A DNA stretch of 64,000 bases from Pseudomonas sp. stari2 (lineage in GTDB: Bacteria > Pseudomonadota > Gammaproteobacteria > Pseudomonadales > Pseudomonadaceae). Below, piece by piece: positions 35,151-45,457 of the stretch. Location of the stretch: the NCBI RefSeq assembly GCF_040760005.1, contig NZ_CP099760.1, forward strand, positions 2,351,501-2,415,500, read 5' to 3'. Position 1 is the stretch's first letter. Each line of letters opens with the position of its first letter. Made by a program: the position numbers and the translations under genes. The notes under the pieces were generated by a model that worked only from the letters and a program-made list of their open reading frames with translations, was not told the DNA's origin and made no database searches.

Positions 35151-36041
35151 TCAGCCGAGAGTCCCTGGCAGATCGATTTGCGCGTCCAGCAGGGCCATAA
35201 ACGCCCGTGCAGCATTCGACAGCGTCCGTTCGGTGTGCAGGATATAGCCTAGCTGGCGACTGAGCTGTATGCCCGGCAAAGGTATGCGCGCCACCTGTTC
35301 ATCGAGCATGGTGCGCGGCAAAACGCTCCAGGCCAGACCAATCGACACCATCATCTTGATGGTTTCCAGATAGTTAGTGCTCATTGCGATGTTCGGCGTC
35401 AGCCCCTGGGCCTCGAACAGACGTTGGACAATATGGTGGGTAAAGGTGTTGCCGCCGGGGAAAACCGCCGGATGACCGGCAATGTCCGCCAATGTGACAG
35501 CGCCGTTGCTGATCAATGTGTGTTCCGGGGCGACCACGAAATCCAGCGGGTCATCCCAGACCGGCGTGGCTTTGACCAGTGTGTGTGGCTCCGGTGCCAG
35601 GGTAATGACCGCCAGTTCTGCGCGGCCATGGAGAATTTCCTCGTAGGCCACTTCCGAATCGAGGAACTGAATATCCAGCGCTACCTGTGGGTAACGGCGG
35701 GTGTACTCCCTCAGCAAGGGCGGCAAACGGTGCAGACCGATGTGGTGACTGGTGGCCAGGGTCAGGCGGCCCGAGACTTCTCCGGTCAGGTTGGTCAGGG
35801 CGCGGCGGGTGTCGTCCAGCACGTTGAGAATCTGATAGGCCCGTGGCAGCAGAGCCCGGCCGGCCTCGGTCAGGCCCACTTCACGGCCCAACCGGTCGAA
35901 CAGCCGCACATTCAATTGCTGTTCCAGCCCGGCGATGCGTTTGCTGATCGCCGGTTGCGTCAGGTGCAGGCGTTCACCGGCGCCGGAGAAGCTTCCGGAC
36001 TCGGCAATCGCGATAAAAGCATTGAGGTTGGCCAGATCCAT
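35151..36041 (-). CDS. LysR-family regulator divergent from leuCD
   Basis: A 296-residue LysR regulator. The winged helix-turn-helix is at about residues 1-60 (NLNAFIAIAESGSFSGAGE; LTQPAISKRIAGLEQQL), followed by the periplasmic-binding-like effector domain (about 90-290). The start MDLANLNAF at 36041 is the typical LysR N-terminus, although the frame is open 10 codons further. Divergent arrangement with leuC, 140 bases apart, suggests control of leucine biosynthesis genes; the same arrangement (PA3122/leuC) is recalled for P. aeruginosa. The effector is probably a pathway intermediate, by analogy only. Confidence 0.88.
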   Translation of the reverse strand: MDLANLNAFIAIAESGSFSGAGERLHLTQPAISKRIAGLEQQLNVRLFDRLGREVGLTEAGRALLPRAYQILNVLDDTRRALTNLTGEVSGRLTLATSHHIGLHRLPPLLREYTRRYPQVALDIQFLDSEVAYEEILHGRAELAVITLAPEPHTLVKATPVWDDPLDFVVAPEHTLISNGAVTLADIAGHPAVFPGGNTFTHHIVQRLFEAQGLTPNIAMSTNYLETIKMMVSIGLAWSVLPRTMLDEQVARIPLPGIQLSRQLGYILHTERTLSNAARAFMALLDAQIDLPGTLG

Positions 36042-36079
36042 GTTCGTATTCCAGTTGGTTATCCAAAGCATAAAAAATA

Positions 36080-36096
36080 TGAATTTGAGTTATTCA
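36080..36096. promoter_or_regulatory. Inverted repeat TGAAT-N7-ATTCA in the LysR-leuC intergenic region
   Basis: Perfect 5-base arms with a 7-base centre, flanked by AT-rich sequence; TTAT-N7-ATAA overlaps about 15 bases upstream. The spacing fits the T-N11-A rule of LysR sites. It sits between the two start codons. Confidence 0.55.
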
Positions 36097-36181
36097 ATCT
36101 AACCCCATAGGATCGGCCTCACAAGCCAAAGGGTTATTGATAAGCCCAGGGCATAGAAACAAGCTGATGAGGAAACGTCTG

Positions 36182-37600
36182 ATGGCCGGCAAAACGCTCT
36201 ACGACAAGCTCTGGGATTCGCATTTGGTCAAGCAGCGCGACGATGGTTCGGCGCTGATCTACATCGATCGTCACATCATCCACGAAGTGACCTCACCGCA
36301 AGCCTTCGAAGGCCTGCGTCTGGCCGGGCGCAAGCCATGGCGCATCGATGCCAACATCGCCACCCCGGACCACAACGTTCCGACCACCCCGGAGCGTAAG
36401 GGTGGCATCAGCGCCATTGCCGATCAGGTCTCGCGTTTGCAGGTTCAGACCCTCGACGACAACTGCGATGAATACGGCATCGTCGAATTCAAGATGAACG
36501 ACGTCCGCCAGGGCATCGTCCACGTGATCAGCCCGGAGCAGGGTGCGACCTTGCCGGGCATGACCGTGGTCTGCGGCGACTCGCACACCTCGACCCACGG
36601 CGCGTTCGGCGCATTGGCTCACGGTATCGGCACTTCCGAGGTCGAGCACGTGCTCGCTACTCAGTGCCTGGTTGCCAAGAAAATGAAGAACATGCTGGTG
36701 CGTGTCGAAGGCCAATTGCCGTTCGGCGTGACCGCCAAGGACATCGTTCTCGCCGTGATCGGCAAGATCGGCACCGCCGGCGGCAATGGCCATGCCATTG
36801 AGTTCGCCGGCAGTGCGATCCGCGATCTGTCCATCGAAGGCCGCATGACCATCTGCAACATGTCCATCGAAGCCGGCGCCCGTGTGGGCCTGGTGGCAGC
36901 GGACCAAAAGACTGTGGATTACGTCAAGGGCCGTCCGTTCGCACCGAAAGGCGCCGAGTGGGATCTGGCGGTCGAATCCTGGAAAGACCTGGTGTCCGAC
37001 GCTGACGCGCATTTCGACACCGTAGTCGAACTCGACGCTGCGCAGATCAAGCCGCAAGTCAGCTGGGGCACTTCGCCGGAAATGGTATTGGCCGTTGATC
37101 AGAACGTGCCGGACCCGACTAAAGAGATGGATCTGGTCAAACGCGACTCGATTGTCCGCGCCTTGAAATACATGGGTCTGACTGCCAATCAGGCGATCAC
37201 CGACATCCAGCTCGATCGCGTATTCATCGGCTCCTGCACCAACTCGCGGATCGAAGACTTGCGCGCTGCTGCGGTGATCGCCAAGGGCCGCAAGGTCGCA
37301 TCGACCATCAAACAAGCCATCGTGGTCCCGGGCTCGGGTCTGGTGAAGGCGCAGGCCGAGGCCGAAGGTCTGGACAAGATCTTCCTCGAGGCCGGTTTCG
37401 AATGGCGCGAGCCGGGTTGCTCGATGTGCCTGGCGATGAACCCGGACCGTTTGGAGTCCGGCGAGCATTGCGCCTCGACGTCCAACCGTAACTTCGAAGG
37501 TCGTCAGGGTGCCGGTGGCCGTACCCACCTCGTCAGCCCGGCCATGGCCGCTGCGGCGGCGGTGAACGGTCGTTTCATCGACGTTCGTGAATTGATCTGA
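36182..37600 (+). CDS. leuC: 3-isopropylmalate dehydratase large subunit
   Basis: A 472-residue aconitase-family subunit that holds a 4Fe-4S cluster and, with LeuD, isomerises 2-isopropylmalate to 3-isopropylmalate. Cluster cysteines are in IGSCTNSR and PGCSMC; the substrate region [14 protein letters not shown] is near 128. [14 protein letters not shown] is the expected N-terminus; the ATG at 36182 has GAGGA about 9 bases upstream. It is followed by leuD after 10 bases. An adjacent divergent LysR gene probably controls it. Confidence 0.97.
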   Translation: MAGKTLYDKLWDSHLVKQRDDGSALIYIDRHIIHEVTSPQAFEGLRLAGRKPWRIDANIATPDHNVPTTPERKGGISAIADQVSRLQVQTLDDNCDEYGIVEFKMNDVRQGIVHVISPEQGATLPGMTVVCGDSHTSTHGAFGALAHGIGTSEVEHVLATQCLVAKKMKNMLVRVEGQLPFGVTAKDIVLAVIGKIGTAGGNGHAIEFAGSAIRDLSIEGRMTICNMSIEAGARVGLVAADQKTVDYVKGRPFAPKGAEWDLAVESWKDLVSDADAHFDTVVELDAAQIKPQVSWGTSPEMVLAVDQNVPDPTKEMDLVKRDSIVRALKYMGLTANQAITDIQLDRVFIGSCTNSRIEDLRAAAVIAKGRKVASTIKQAIVVPGSGLVKAQAEAEGLDKIFLEAGFEWREPGCSMCLAMNPDRLESGEHCASTSNRNFEGRQGAGGRTHLVSPAMAAAAAVNGRFIDVRELI

Positions 37601-37610
37601 GGAGCGCAGC

Positions 37611-38255
37611 ATGAAAGCTTTTACCCAGCACACCGGCCTTGTCGCACCTCTGGATCGTGCCAACGTCGACACCGACCAGATCATCCCGAAGCAGTTCTTG
37701 AAATCGATCAAGCGCACCGGCTTCGGCCCGAACCTGTTCGACGAGTGGCGTTACCTGGATGTCGGCCAGCCGTATCAGGACAACTCCAAGCGCCCGCTGA
37801 ACAAGGAATTCGTGCTCAACGCCGAGCGTTATCAAGGCGCCAGCGTGTTGCTGGCCCGCGAGAACTTCGGTTGCGGTTCCAGCCGTGAACACGCGCCTTG
37901 GGCGCTGGAAGAATACGGTTTCCGCAGCATCATCGCGCCGAGCTATGCCGATATCTTCTTCAACAACAGCTTCAAGAACGGCTTGCTGCCGATCATCTTG
38001 AGCGACGCCGAAGTCGACGAGCTGTTCAAACAGGTCGAGGCCGAGCCGGGCTATCAGTTGCAGATCGATCTGCACGAGCAGACCGTGACCAGCCCGAACG
38101 GCAAGGTCTATCGCTTCGAGATCGACGCCTTCCGCAAACACTGCCTGCTCAACGGCCTGGACGACATCGGCCTGACCCTGCAGGACGGCGATGCGATTGC
38201 CGCGTTCGAAGCCAAGCATCGTGCGAGCCAGCCTTGGTTGTTCCGCGACGCGTGA
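37611..38255 (+). CDS. leuD: 3-isopropylmalate dehydratase small subunit
   Basis: A 214-residue swivel-domain subunit, partner of LeuC. The conserved stretches [19 protein letters not shown] near 17-35 and [16 protein letters not shown] near 84-99 are intact. GAGGAGC lies about 7 bases before the ATG. It is in the same operon as leuC; a methyltransferase gene and leuB follow in the same direction. Confidence 0.97.
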   Translation: MKAFTQHTGLVAPLDRANVDTDQIIPKQFLKSIKRTGFGPNLFDEWRYLDVGQPYQDNSKRPLNKEFVLNAERYQGASVLLARENFGCGSSREHAPWALEEYGFRSIIAPSYADIFFNNSFKNGLLPIILSDAEVDELFKQVEAEPGYQLQIDLHEQTVTSPNGKVYRFEIDAFRKHCLLNGLDDIGLTLQDGDAIAAFEAKHRASQPWLFRDA

Positions 38256-38291
38256 ATTTGAAAGGTTGAAACCCCAACGAAGGAAGTACTC

Positions 38292-39059
38292 ATGACCAGC
38301 ACCGCCCAGCACAGTCAGGTTGTACAAAAGCAATTCGGTGAACAGGCCGCCGCCTACCTGAGCAGCGCCGTTCACGCTCAAGGCACTGAATTTGCGCTGC
38401 TACAGGCTGAACTGGCGGGGCAGGGCGAGGCGCGGGTGCTGGACTTGGGTTGCGGCGCCGGGCACGTGAGTTTTCACGTCGCTTCGCTGGTGAAGGAAGT
38501 GGTGGCCTACGACTTGTCGCAGCAGATGCTTGATGTAGTGGCCGCCGCTGCCGTTGATCGCGGTTTGAGCAATGTGTCCACGGTCAACGGCGCCGCCGAG
38601 CACCTGCCGTTCGCTGATGGCGAGTTCGATTTCGTGTTCAGCCGCTACTCGGCGCATCACTGGAGTGACCTCGGCGTGGCCCTGCGCGAAGTGCGTCGGG
38701 TGCTGAAGCCGGGTGGCGTGGCGGCGTTCATTGATGTGCTGTCGCCGGGCAGTCCGCTGTTCGACACCTATTTGCAGAGCGTCGAAGTGCTGCGCGACAC
38801 CAGCCATGTACGCGATTATTCTGCCGGTGAGTGGCTGCGCCAGGTCAGCGAGGCTGGTCTGCACACCCGCAGCACCACGCGTCAGCGCCTGCGTCTGGAG
38901 TACAACAGTTGGGTCGAGCGTATGCGTACGCCCGAGGTGATGCGTGCCGCGATCCGCGAGTTGCAGCGGTCGATGGGCAACGAAGTGCGCGAATATTTTG
39001 AGATTGAGGCCGATGGTTCGTTCAGTACAGATGTACTGGTGCTTTGGGCTGAGAAGTAA
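38292..39059 (+). CDS. Class I SAM-dependent methyltransferase in the leu cluster
   Basis: A 255-residue methyltransferase of the UbiE/BioC-like Methyltransf_11 type. Motif I is VLDLGCGAGHVSFHV near 49-63, motif II-like FDFVFSRYSAHHW near 113-125, and VLKPGGVAAFIDVLSP near 139-154. The substrate is unknown; E. coli YafE is a related orphan. It sits between leuD and leuB (37 and 69 bases) in an arrangement recalled for P. aeruginosa (PA3119), so its position is conserved, but no role in leucine synthesis follows. AAGGAAG precedes the ATG by about 6 bases. Confidence 0.88.
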   Translation: MTSTAQHSQVVQKQFGEQAAAYLSSAVHAQGTEFALLQAELAGQGEARVLDLGCGAGHVSFHVASLVKEVVAYDLSQQMLDVVAAAAVDRGLSNVSTVNGAAEHLPFADGEFDFVFSRYSAHHWSDLGVALREVRRVLKPGGVAAFIDVLSPGSPLFDTYLQSVEVLRDTSHVRDYSAGEWLRQVSEAGLHTRSTTRQRLRLEYNSWVERMRTPEVMRAAIRELQRSMGNEVREYFEIEADGSFSTDVLVLWAEK

Positions 39060-39128
39060 TCTTGGAACGATAAGAATTTTTCCGGGCGCGCCAGTCGATG
39101 GCGCACCGACTGAAGACACGAGGAAAGC

Positions 39129-40211
39129 ATGAGCAAGCAGATTCTGATTCTCCCAGGCGACGGTATTGGTCCGGAAATCATGGCCGAAGCGGTCAAGGTG
39201 CTGGAACTGGCCAACGACAAGTACAGCCTGGGCTTCGAGCTGAGCCATGACGTGATCGGTGGCGCCGCCATCGACAAGCACGGTGTGCCGCTGGCCGATG
39301 AAACCCTCGATCGCGCCCGCGCCGCCGACGCTGTGCTGCTGGGCGCCGTGGGCGGCCCGAAATGGGACACCATCGAGCGTGACATCCGCCCTGAGCGCGG
39401 CCTGCTGAAAATCCGTGCGCAACTGGGCCTGTTCGGCAACCTGCGCCCGGCGATCCTGTACCCGCAACTGGCAGACGCATCGAGCCTGAAACCGGAAATC
39501 GTTTCCGGTCTGGACATTCTGATCGTCCGTGAGCTGACCGGTGGCATCTATTTCGGTGCGCCGCGTGGCACCCGTACCCTGGAAAACGGCGAGCGTCAGT
39601 CCTACGACACCCTGCCGTACAGTGAAAGCGAAATCCGCCGCATCGCCCGCGTCGGTTTCGACATGGCCATGGTTCGTGGCAAAAAGCTGTGCTCGGTGGA
39701 CAAGGCCAACGTGCTGGCGTCCAGCCAACTGTGGCGTGAAGTGGTCGAGCAGGTGGCCAAGGATTACCCTGAAGTCGAACTGAGCCATATGTACGTCGAC
39801 AACGCCGCCATGCAACTGGTGCGCGCGCCGAAGCAGTTCGATGTGATCGTCACCGACAACATGTTCGGCGACATCCTGTCCGACGAAGCGTCGATGCTCA
39901 CCGGCTCCATCGGCATGCTGCCCTCGGCCTCGCTGGACGCCAACAACAAGGGCATGTACGAGCCTTGCCACGGTTCGGCGCCGGACATCGCCGGCAAAGG
40001 CATCGCCAACCCGCTGGCGACCATTCTGTCGGTGTCGATGATGCTGCGTTACAGCTTCAATCTGCACGAAGCGGCGGATGCCATCGAGAAAGCGGTCAGT
40101 GTGGTGCTGGATCAGGGCCTGCGCACCGGCGACATCTTTTCGACCGGTTGCACTAAAGTCGGTACGCAGGAAATGGGTGACGCAGTAGTCGCCGCGCTGC
40201 GGAATCTGTAA
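39129..40211 (+). CDS. leuB: 3-isopropylmalate dehydrogenase
   Basis: A 360-residue NAD+-dependent decarboxylating dehydrogenase, the third step of leucine synthesis. Segments visible are [17 protein letters not shown] at the start, the substrate-binding Arg positions in [22 protein letters not shown], the Lys in DKANVLASS, the acidic [13 protein letters not shown], and the NAD site [24 protein letters not shown] precedes the ATG. It is the last leu gene; asd follows by 66 bases. Confidence 0.97.
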   Translation: MSKQILILPGDGIGPEIMAEAVKVLELANDKYSLGFELSHDVIGGAAIDKHGVPLADETLDRARAADAVLLGAVGGPKWDTIERDIRPERGLLKIRAQLGLFGNLRPAILYPQLADASSLKPEIVSGLDILIVRELTGGIYFGAPRGTRTLENGERQSYDTLPYSESEIRRIARVGFDMAMVRGKKLCSVDKANVLASSQLWREVVEQVAKDYPEVELSHMYVDNAAMQLVRAPKQFDVIVTDNMFGDILSDEASMLTGSIGMLPSASLDANNKGMYEPCHGSAPDIAGKGIANPLATILSVSMMLRYSFNLHEAADAIEKAVSVVLDQGLRTGDIFSTGCTKVGTQEMGDAVVAALRNL

Positions 40212-40277
40212 TCTCTCGGGCCCGCTGCGAAATTCAATACAAAGCAGCGGCCCACTTTTCAAGAAGGTGTAGTTGCG

Positions 40278-41390
40278 ATGAAACGTGTAGGTCTGATCGG
40301 TTGGCGCGGTATGGTCGGTTCCGTGCTCATGCAGCGGATGCTGGAAGAGCAGGATTTCGATCTTATCGAGCCGGTGTTTTTCACCACTTCCAATGTCGGT
40401 GGCCAAGGCCCGTCCGTGGGCAAGGACATTGCTCCGCTCAAGGACGCTTACAGCATTGAAGAGCTGAAGACCCTCGACGTGATCCTGACCTGCCAGGGCG
40501 GCGACTACACCAGCGAAGTGTTCCCGAAGCTGCGCGAAGCCGGCTGGCAGGGTTACTGGATCGACGCGGCCTCGAGCCTGCGGATGAACGACGACGCCGT
40601 CATCATCCTCGACCCGGTCAACCGCAAGGTCATCGACCAGCAGCTCGACGCGGGTACCAAGAACTACATCGGCGGCAACTGCACCGTCAGCCTGATGCTG
40701 ATGGGGCTGGGCGGTCTGTTCGAGGCCGGTCTGGTGGAGTGGATGAGCGCCATGACCTATCAGGCGGCCTCCGGTGCCGGCGCGCAGAACATGCGTGAAC
40801 TGATCAAGCAGATGGGCGCGACCCACGCCGCTGTCGCCGATCAACTGGCCGATCCTGCCAGCGCGATCCTCGACATCGACCGTCGTGTGGCCGAAGCCAT
40901 GCGCAGCGACGCTTACCCGACCGAAAGCTTCGGCGTACCGCTGGCCGGCAGCCTGATCCCGTGGATCGACAAGGAATTGCCGAACGGCCAGAGCCGCGAA
41001 GAGTGGAAGGCCCAGGCCGAGACCAACAAGATCCTCGGCCGCTTCAAGAGCCCGATCCCGGTCGACGGTATCTGCGTGCGCATCGGCGCCATGCGCTGCC
41101 ACAGCCAGGCGCTGACCATCAAACTGAACAAAGACGTGCCGATCGCCGACATCGAAGGGCTGATCAGCCAGCACAACCCTTGGGTCAAGCTGGTGCCGAA
41201 CAACCGTGAAATCAGCATGCAGGAGCTGAGCCCGACGAAAGTCACCGGCACCCTGAACGTACCGGTCGGTCGTCTGCGCAAGCTGAACATGGGTTCGCAG
41301 TTCGTTGGCGCGTTCACCGTCGGCGACCAGTTGCTGTGGGGCGCGGCCGAACCGCTGCGCCGCATGCTGCGGATCCTGCTTGAGCGTTGA
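40278..41390 (+). CDS. asd: Aspartate-semialdehyde dehydrogenase
   Basis: A 370-residue enzyme that reduces aspartyl-4-phosphate to aspartate semialdehyde with NADPH, the branch point to lysine/diaminopimelate, threonine and methionine. The N-terminus [17 protein letters not shown] is the NADP site, the catalytic Cys is in [12 protein letters not shown] near 135, and the catalytic His lies in [16 protein letters not shown]. The length agrees with the proteobacterial form. AAGAAGGTG lies upstream of the ATG. A terminator follows, so the paralogue downstream has its own promoter. Confidence 0.97.
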   Translation: MKRVGLIGWRGMVGSVLMQRMLEEQDFDLIEPVFFTTSNVGGQGPSVGKDIAPLKDAYSIEELKTLDVILTCQGGDYTSEVFPKLREAGWQGYWIDAASSLRMNDDAVIILDPVNRKVIDQQLDAGTKNYIGGNCTVSLMLMGLGGLFEAGLVEWMSAMTYQAASGAGAQNMRELIKQMGATHAAVADQLADPASAILDIDRRVAEAMRSDAYPTESFGVPLAGSLIPWIDKELPNGQSREEWKAQAETNKILGRFKSPIPVDGICVRIGAMRCHSQALTIKLNKDVPIADIEGLISQHNPWVKLVPNNREISMQELSPTKVTGTLNVPVGRLRKLNMGSQFVGAFTVGDQLLWGAAEPLRRMLRILLER

Positions 41391-41409
41391 TCGCTTGATG
41401 CAATGAAAG

Positions 41410-41444
41410 AACCCGTGCCTTGCAAGAGGCGCGGGTTTTTTTTT
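41410..41444 (+). terminator. Terminator after asd
   Basis: An 11-bp stem (41410-41420 with 41427-41437, one wobble) with loop TGCAAG and a run of nine T. Confidence 0.93.
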
Positions 41445-41503
41445 GCCTGTCCGGCAGCCACCCGGTAAAGTGCCGCTCCCCCCGTTCCACCAGAGGTCGC
41501 ACC

Positions 41504-42514
41504 ATGAGCCAGCCCATTGATATTGCCGTGATCGGCGCCACCGGTATTGTCGGCGAAACCCTTGTGCAGATTCTCGAGGAGCGCGACTTCCCGGTCGGCA
41601 ACCTGCACCTGCTGGCCAGCAGTGAATCCGCCGGCAGCTCGGTGCTTTTTCGCAACAAGAACGTGCGTGTGCGCGAAGTCGACGAGTTCGATTTCAGCAA
41701 GGTCAAACTGGCGTTCTTTGCCGCCGGCCCGGCCATCACCCTGAGCTACGCGGCTCGTGCTCATGCGGCGGGTTGCTCGCTGGTGGATCTGTCCGGCGCC
41801 TTGTCGGCAGATCAGGCGCCGCAAGTGGTGCCGGAGGTCAATTTCGATGTACTGGCTGGTTTGAAAGTGCCGTTCCAGGTCAGCAGCCCGAGTCCGTCGG
41901 CCACCACGCTGGCGGTGGTGCTGGCGCCGTTGCTTGATCTGGTCGATCTGCAATATGTGCATGTCACCGCCAGTCTGGCCGTTTCTGCCCAAGGCCGTGA
42001 GGCGGTTTCCGAGCTGGCTCGCCAGACGACGGAGCTGCTGAACATGCGTCCGCTGGAGCCGACATTCTTCGATCGGCAGGTGGCGTTCAACCTGTTGGCT
42101 CAGGTCGGTACGCCGGACACGCACGGCCACACGCTGCTGGAAAAGCGTCTGGTGCGCGAGCTGCGCCAGGTGCTGGCCAAACCTTCATTAAAGATTTCCG
42201 CAACTTGCGTTCAAGCCCCGGTGTTTTTTGGCGATAGCTTTAGCGTGACCTTGCAGTCAGCGAACGCGGTCGACCTGGAAAAGGTCAATACCGCGCTTGA
42301 AGATGCCGAGGGGATCGAGCTGGTCGAGGCCGGTGATTATCCGACCGCGGTCGGTGACGCGGTGGGGCAGGACGTGGTCTATGTCGGGCGGGTGCGTAGC
42401 GGTGTCGACGAGCCGTCGGAACTTAATCTGTGGCTGACGTCAGATAACGTACGCAAAGGCGCGGCGCTCAACGCGGTGCAAGTGGCCGAGTTGTTGATAA
42501 AAGGCCTGCTGTAA
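41504..42514 (+). CDS. usg: Asd paralogue (USG-1 type) lacking the catalytic cysteine
   Basis: A 336-residue protein of the aspartate-semialdehyde dehydrogenase fold with N-terminal AVIGATGIVGETLVQILEER. Where active enzymes of this form read NPNCST, it reads SPSPSA near 130-135, so the nucleophilic Cys is replaced by Pro and the dehydrogenase reaction is not expected. E. coli USG-1 and P. aeruginosa PA3116 are recalled as equivalents; their function is not known to me. The ATG at 41504 with AGAGG 8 bases upstream is taken. It lies between asd and fimV, a conserved order. Confidence 0.85.
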   Translation: MSQPIDIAVIGATGIVGETLVQILEERDFPVGNLHLLASSESAGSSVLFRNKNVRVREVDEFDFSKVKLAFFAAGPAITLSYAARAHAAGCSLVDLSGALSADQAPQVVPEVNFDVLAGLKVPFQVSSPSPSATTLAVVLAPLLDLVDLQYVHVTASLAVSAQGREAVSELARQTTELLNMRPLEPTFFDRQVAFNLLAQVGTPDTHGHTLLEKRLVRELRQVLAKPSLKISATCVQAPVFFGDSFSVTLQSANAVDLEKVNTALEDAEGIELVEAGDYPTAVGDAVGQDVVYVGRVRSGVDEPSELNLWLTSDNVRKGAALNAVQVAELLIKGLL

Positions 42515-42723
42515 AAGATACTTGGCAACAATTTGTCGACTGATTCTAGCCGGGCGCTATGCTTGGCCAGACCGCTTGATGACGTAATACCCTCCGGGAC
42601 TTTCCGGGGCATCAAAGAAATGATCGCGCGCGGCATGCTGTCGTCGTCGCGCGCAATGCCTTACGGCAGCGACAATCAACATCTTCTCGCTCGCCGAGGA
42701 ACGTTCAAACAAAGGAAGAGGCT

Positions 42724-45375
42724 ATGGTTCAAGTTCGCAAACTGGTGTTAGCAATAGCGGCCGCCTCGGCGCTGTCCTCCGGTATGGCGCATGCCCTCGG
42801 GCTCGGGGAGCTGACCCTGAAGTCGACCCTGAACCAGCCGCTGGTGGCGGAAATCGAGCTGCTCGATGTCAAGGATCTCACTGCTGCCGAAGTGGTGCCG
42901 AGCCTGGCCTCGCCGGAAGATTTCGCCAAGGCCGGCGTCGATCGCCAGGCCTTCCTCAATGATCTGACCTTCACCCCGGTGCTCAACGCCAGCGGCAAAA
43001 GCGTGCTGCGCGTAACCTCGAGCAAGCCGCTGTCGGAACCGATGGTGAAATTCCTCGTGCAGGTGATGTGGCCGAACGGCCGCCTGTTGCGCGATTACAG
43101 CGTATTGCTGGACCCATCGAAATTCTCGCCGCAGACCGCCGATGCCGCTGCGCAACCGGCGCCGTCGCAGACGATCACCGCACCAACTACCGGCGCCACG
43201 CATCCGAGCCACACCACCACGCCGCGCGATACCCTGTGGGAAATCGCGGCCAAGGCGCGCACCGGCGGTTCGATCCAGCAGACCATGCTGGCAATTCAGG
43301 CGCTGAACCCTGACGCATTCATCGACGGCAACATCAACCGCCTGAAAACCGGCCAGGTGCTGCGCCTGCCGGATCAGGTGCAAAGCACTGCGCTGCCGCA
43401 GTCGAAAGCGATTGCCGAGGTTGCCGCGCAGAACGAAGCCTGGCGTCAGGGGCGTCGTTACGTGGCCAAGCCGGGCGCCGGTCAGCAACAGCTCGATGCT
43501 ACCAAGCGTGGTCGCGCCAATGCCGGCGGTGCGCAGAATGCCAAGGACAACCTGAGCCTCGTTTCCGCCGAAAGCGGCAAGGCTCGCGGCAAGGGGCCGG
43601 CTGGTGACGCCAAGGCTCTGAGCAACAAGCTGGCGGTGACCCAGGAAAGCCTCGATACGACCCGTCGTGACAACGCAGAACTGAAAAGCCGCATGGCTGA
43701 CCTGCAAAGCCAGCTGGACAAACTGCAACGCCTGATCGAGCTGAAGAACAATCAACTGGCGAAAATGCAGGCTGAAGGCCCGGGCACTGCTCCGGCGCCG
43801 GCAACTGACGCGGCTGCGCCAGCCGTTGCGCCGGTTCCGGCCATTACTGCGGAACTGGCTGCAACTCCACCGGCGACGCCGGCCGAGGCGGCACCTGCCG
43901 CACCTGCGCCTGAAGCCGCCGCACCGGCACCGGTTGAGCCGGTGGTCGAGCCGAAGTCTGCTGCCGACCAAGACAAGACCTTCAACGAACTGCTGACCAA
44001 CCCGATCCTGCTGGGTCTGGTCGGTGGTGGCGCGGTGGTGTTCCTGCTTCTGCTGTTGCTGCTGGCCCGTCGTCGCAAAGCGCAACAGGAAGCCGAGAAA
44101 CATCTGCGCATGGCTCGCGCCCTGGAAGAACAGTCGTTCTCGCCTGAACTTGATCTGCCGGAAGACAGCTTTGAAGGCCTGGAAGTCCCTGCGGCAAGCG
44201 TCAAGCTCACGCCTGCGCCAGCTCCGGCACCGGCACCGGCACCTGCCCCTGTGGTGGCTCCGGTGGTGATGGCCGAGCCGATCGCCGCACCGCTGGTGGC
44301 GCCGGCGGCCGAGCGCTCCGACGACGTGTTGGACAAGGCGCAGTCGCATATCGATGGCGGTCGTCTGAATCAGGCGGCAGCGTTGCTGGAGGAGGGCGTC
44401 AGCCTGGAACCGCAGCGCAGTGATTTGCGTCTGAAGCTGATGGAAGTCTACGGTCGCCAGGGTGATCGTGATGCTTTCGTCGGTCAGGAGCGCCAACTGG
44501 TTGCCAATGGCGACAACTTCGCCAAGGTCGAAGAACTGAAAAAACGCTTCCCGGCTATGGCGGTCGTTGCGGCTGCCGGTCTGGCGGCAGCGGCTATCGC
44601 TGCCGAACTGGATGCGGAGTACGTCAAGGAATTGCTGCTTGATGAGCCAGAAGCGCCTGCCGCCAAGGTGGACGACGATCTGGACAGCGCTTTTGACCTG
44701 AGCCTGGATGATCTCGACAACATCAAACCGGTGGAGCCTGTTGCGCCGGTGGCGGCCGTCGAACCTGAAGCGCCGGTAGAGCTGGACGAATTCCCGGCCG
44801 ATGACGACCTGAGCTTCGAGTCGGTGCTGCAGCAACAGACCGAAATCAAGGAAAACCTCGACGACCTGTCTGACTTCGATCTGGACCTGGATCTCGGTGC
44901 CGATCCTGTGCCGGTTGAACTGGCTGACGACGATTTCCTGCTGGATCTCGACGAGAGCGTGAAGGATCTGCCGTCGGTCGAGCCGCCAGTGGTGGCTGAA
45001 GCGCCTCTGGATGATCTGGAGCTGCCAGCCGATTTCGACCTGTCCCTGGCCGACGAAATGGATGCGACCCCGTCTGAGCCGGATGCCTTCGCCGCCGAGC
45101 TGGACGACGTCAATGCCGAGCTGGATCGCCTCTCGAGCAGCATGAACGAGCCGAGCTTCACTGAATCCGACGCAGCGTTGGGCGGTGATCTGAACGACGA
45201 GGACTTCGACTTCCTCGCCGGTACCGACGAAGCCGCCACCAAGCTCGATCTGGCTCAGGCCTACATCGACATGGGCGACAACGACGGCGCGCGCGACATC
45301 CTCAACGAAGTGCTCAGTGAGGGTGACGATAAGCAGAAGAGCGAAGCGAAGGAAATGCTTTCGCATCTGGCTTGA
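42724..45375 (+). CDS. fimV: Polar hub protein FimV
   Basis: An 883-residue inner-membrane hub that recruits type IV pili and chemosensory proteins to the cell pole and raises cAMP in P. aeruginosa. A signal peptide covers about 1-25 (ending AHALG) and the FimV N-terminal domain about 25-135. A LysM peptidoglycan-binding domain is at about 160-218 (TPRDTLWEIAAKA) and a coiled coil at about 300-345. An Ala/Pro-rich segment precedes the membrane helix at about 427-450. A very acidic cytoplasmic region with TPR-like repeats follows, and the conserved C-terminal FimV domain is at about 835-883 (LDLAQAYIDMGDNDGARDIL). GGAAGAGG precedes the ATG. It is a single gene with terminator. Confidence 0.95.
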   Translation: MVQVRKLVLAIAAASALSSGMAHALGLGELTLKSTLNQPLVAEIELLDVKDLTAAEVVPSLASPEDFAKAGVDRQAFLNDLTFTPVLNASGKSVLRVTSSKPLSEPMVKFLVQVMWPNGRLLRDYSVLLDPSKFSPQTADAAAQPAPSQTITAPTTGATHPSHTTTPRDTLWEIAAKARTGGSIQQTMLAIQALNPDAFIDGNINRLKTGQVLRLPDQVQSTALPQSKAIAEVAAQNEAWRQGRRYVAKPGAGQQQLDATKRGRANAGGAQNAKDNLSLVSAESGKARGKGPAGDAKALSNKLAVTQESLDTTRRDNAELKSRMADLQSQLDKLQRLIELKNNQLAKMQAEGPGTAPAPATDAAAPAVAPVPAITAELAATPPATPAEAAPAAPAPEAAAPAPVEPVVEPKSAADQDKTFNELLTNPILLGLVGGGAVVFLLLLLLLARRRKAQQEAEKHLRMARALEEQSFSPELDLPEDSFEGLEVPAASVKLTPAPAPAPAPAPAPVVAPVVMAEPIAAPLVAPAAERSDDVLDKAQSHIDGGRLNQAAALLEEGVSLEPQRSDLRLKLMEVYGRQGDRDAFVGQERQLVANGDNFAKVEELKKRFPAMAVVAAAGLAAAAIAAELDAEYVKELLLDEPEAPAAKVDDDLDSAFDLSLDDLDNIKPVEPVAPVAAVEPEAPVELDEFPADDDLSFESVLQQQTEIKENLDDLSDFDLDLDLGADPVPVELADDDFLLDLDESVKDLPSVEPPVVAEAPLDDLELPADFDLSLADEMDATPSEPDAFAAELDDVNAELDRLSSSMNEPSFTESDAALGGDLNDEDFDFLAGTDEAATKLDLAQAYIDMGDNDGARDILNEVLSEGDDKQKSEAKEMLSHLA

Positions 45376-45394
45376 TATTGAGCTAAACCAAAAG

Positions 45395-45422
45395 CGGCAG
45401 CCCATTTAAGGCTGCCGTTTTT
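45395..45422 (+). terminator. Terminator after fimV
   Basis: CGGCAGCC and GGCTGCCG form an 8-bp stem with loop CATTTAA, followed by T5. Confidence 0.9.
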
Positions 45423-45457
45423 GTTCGTGCTGGATTCTATGGTGCTTGAGCTAATGC

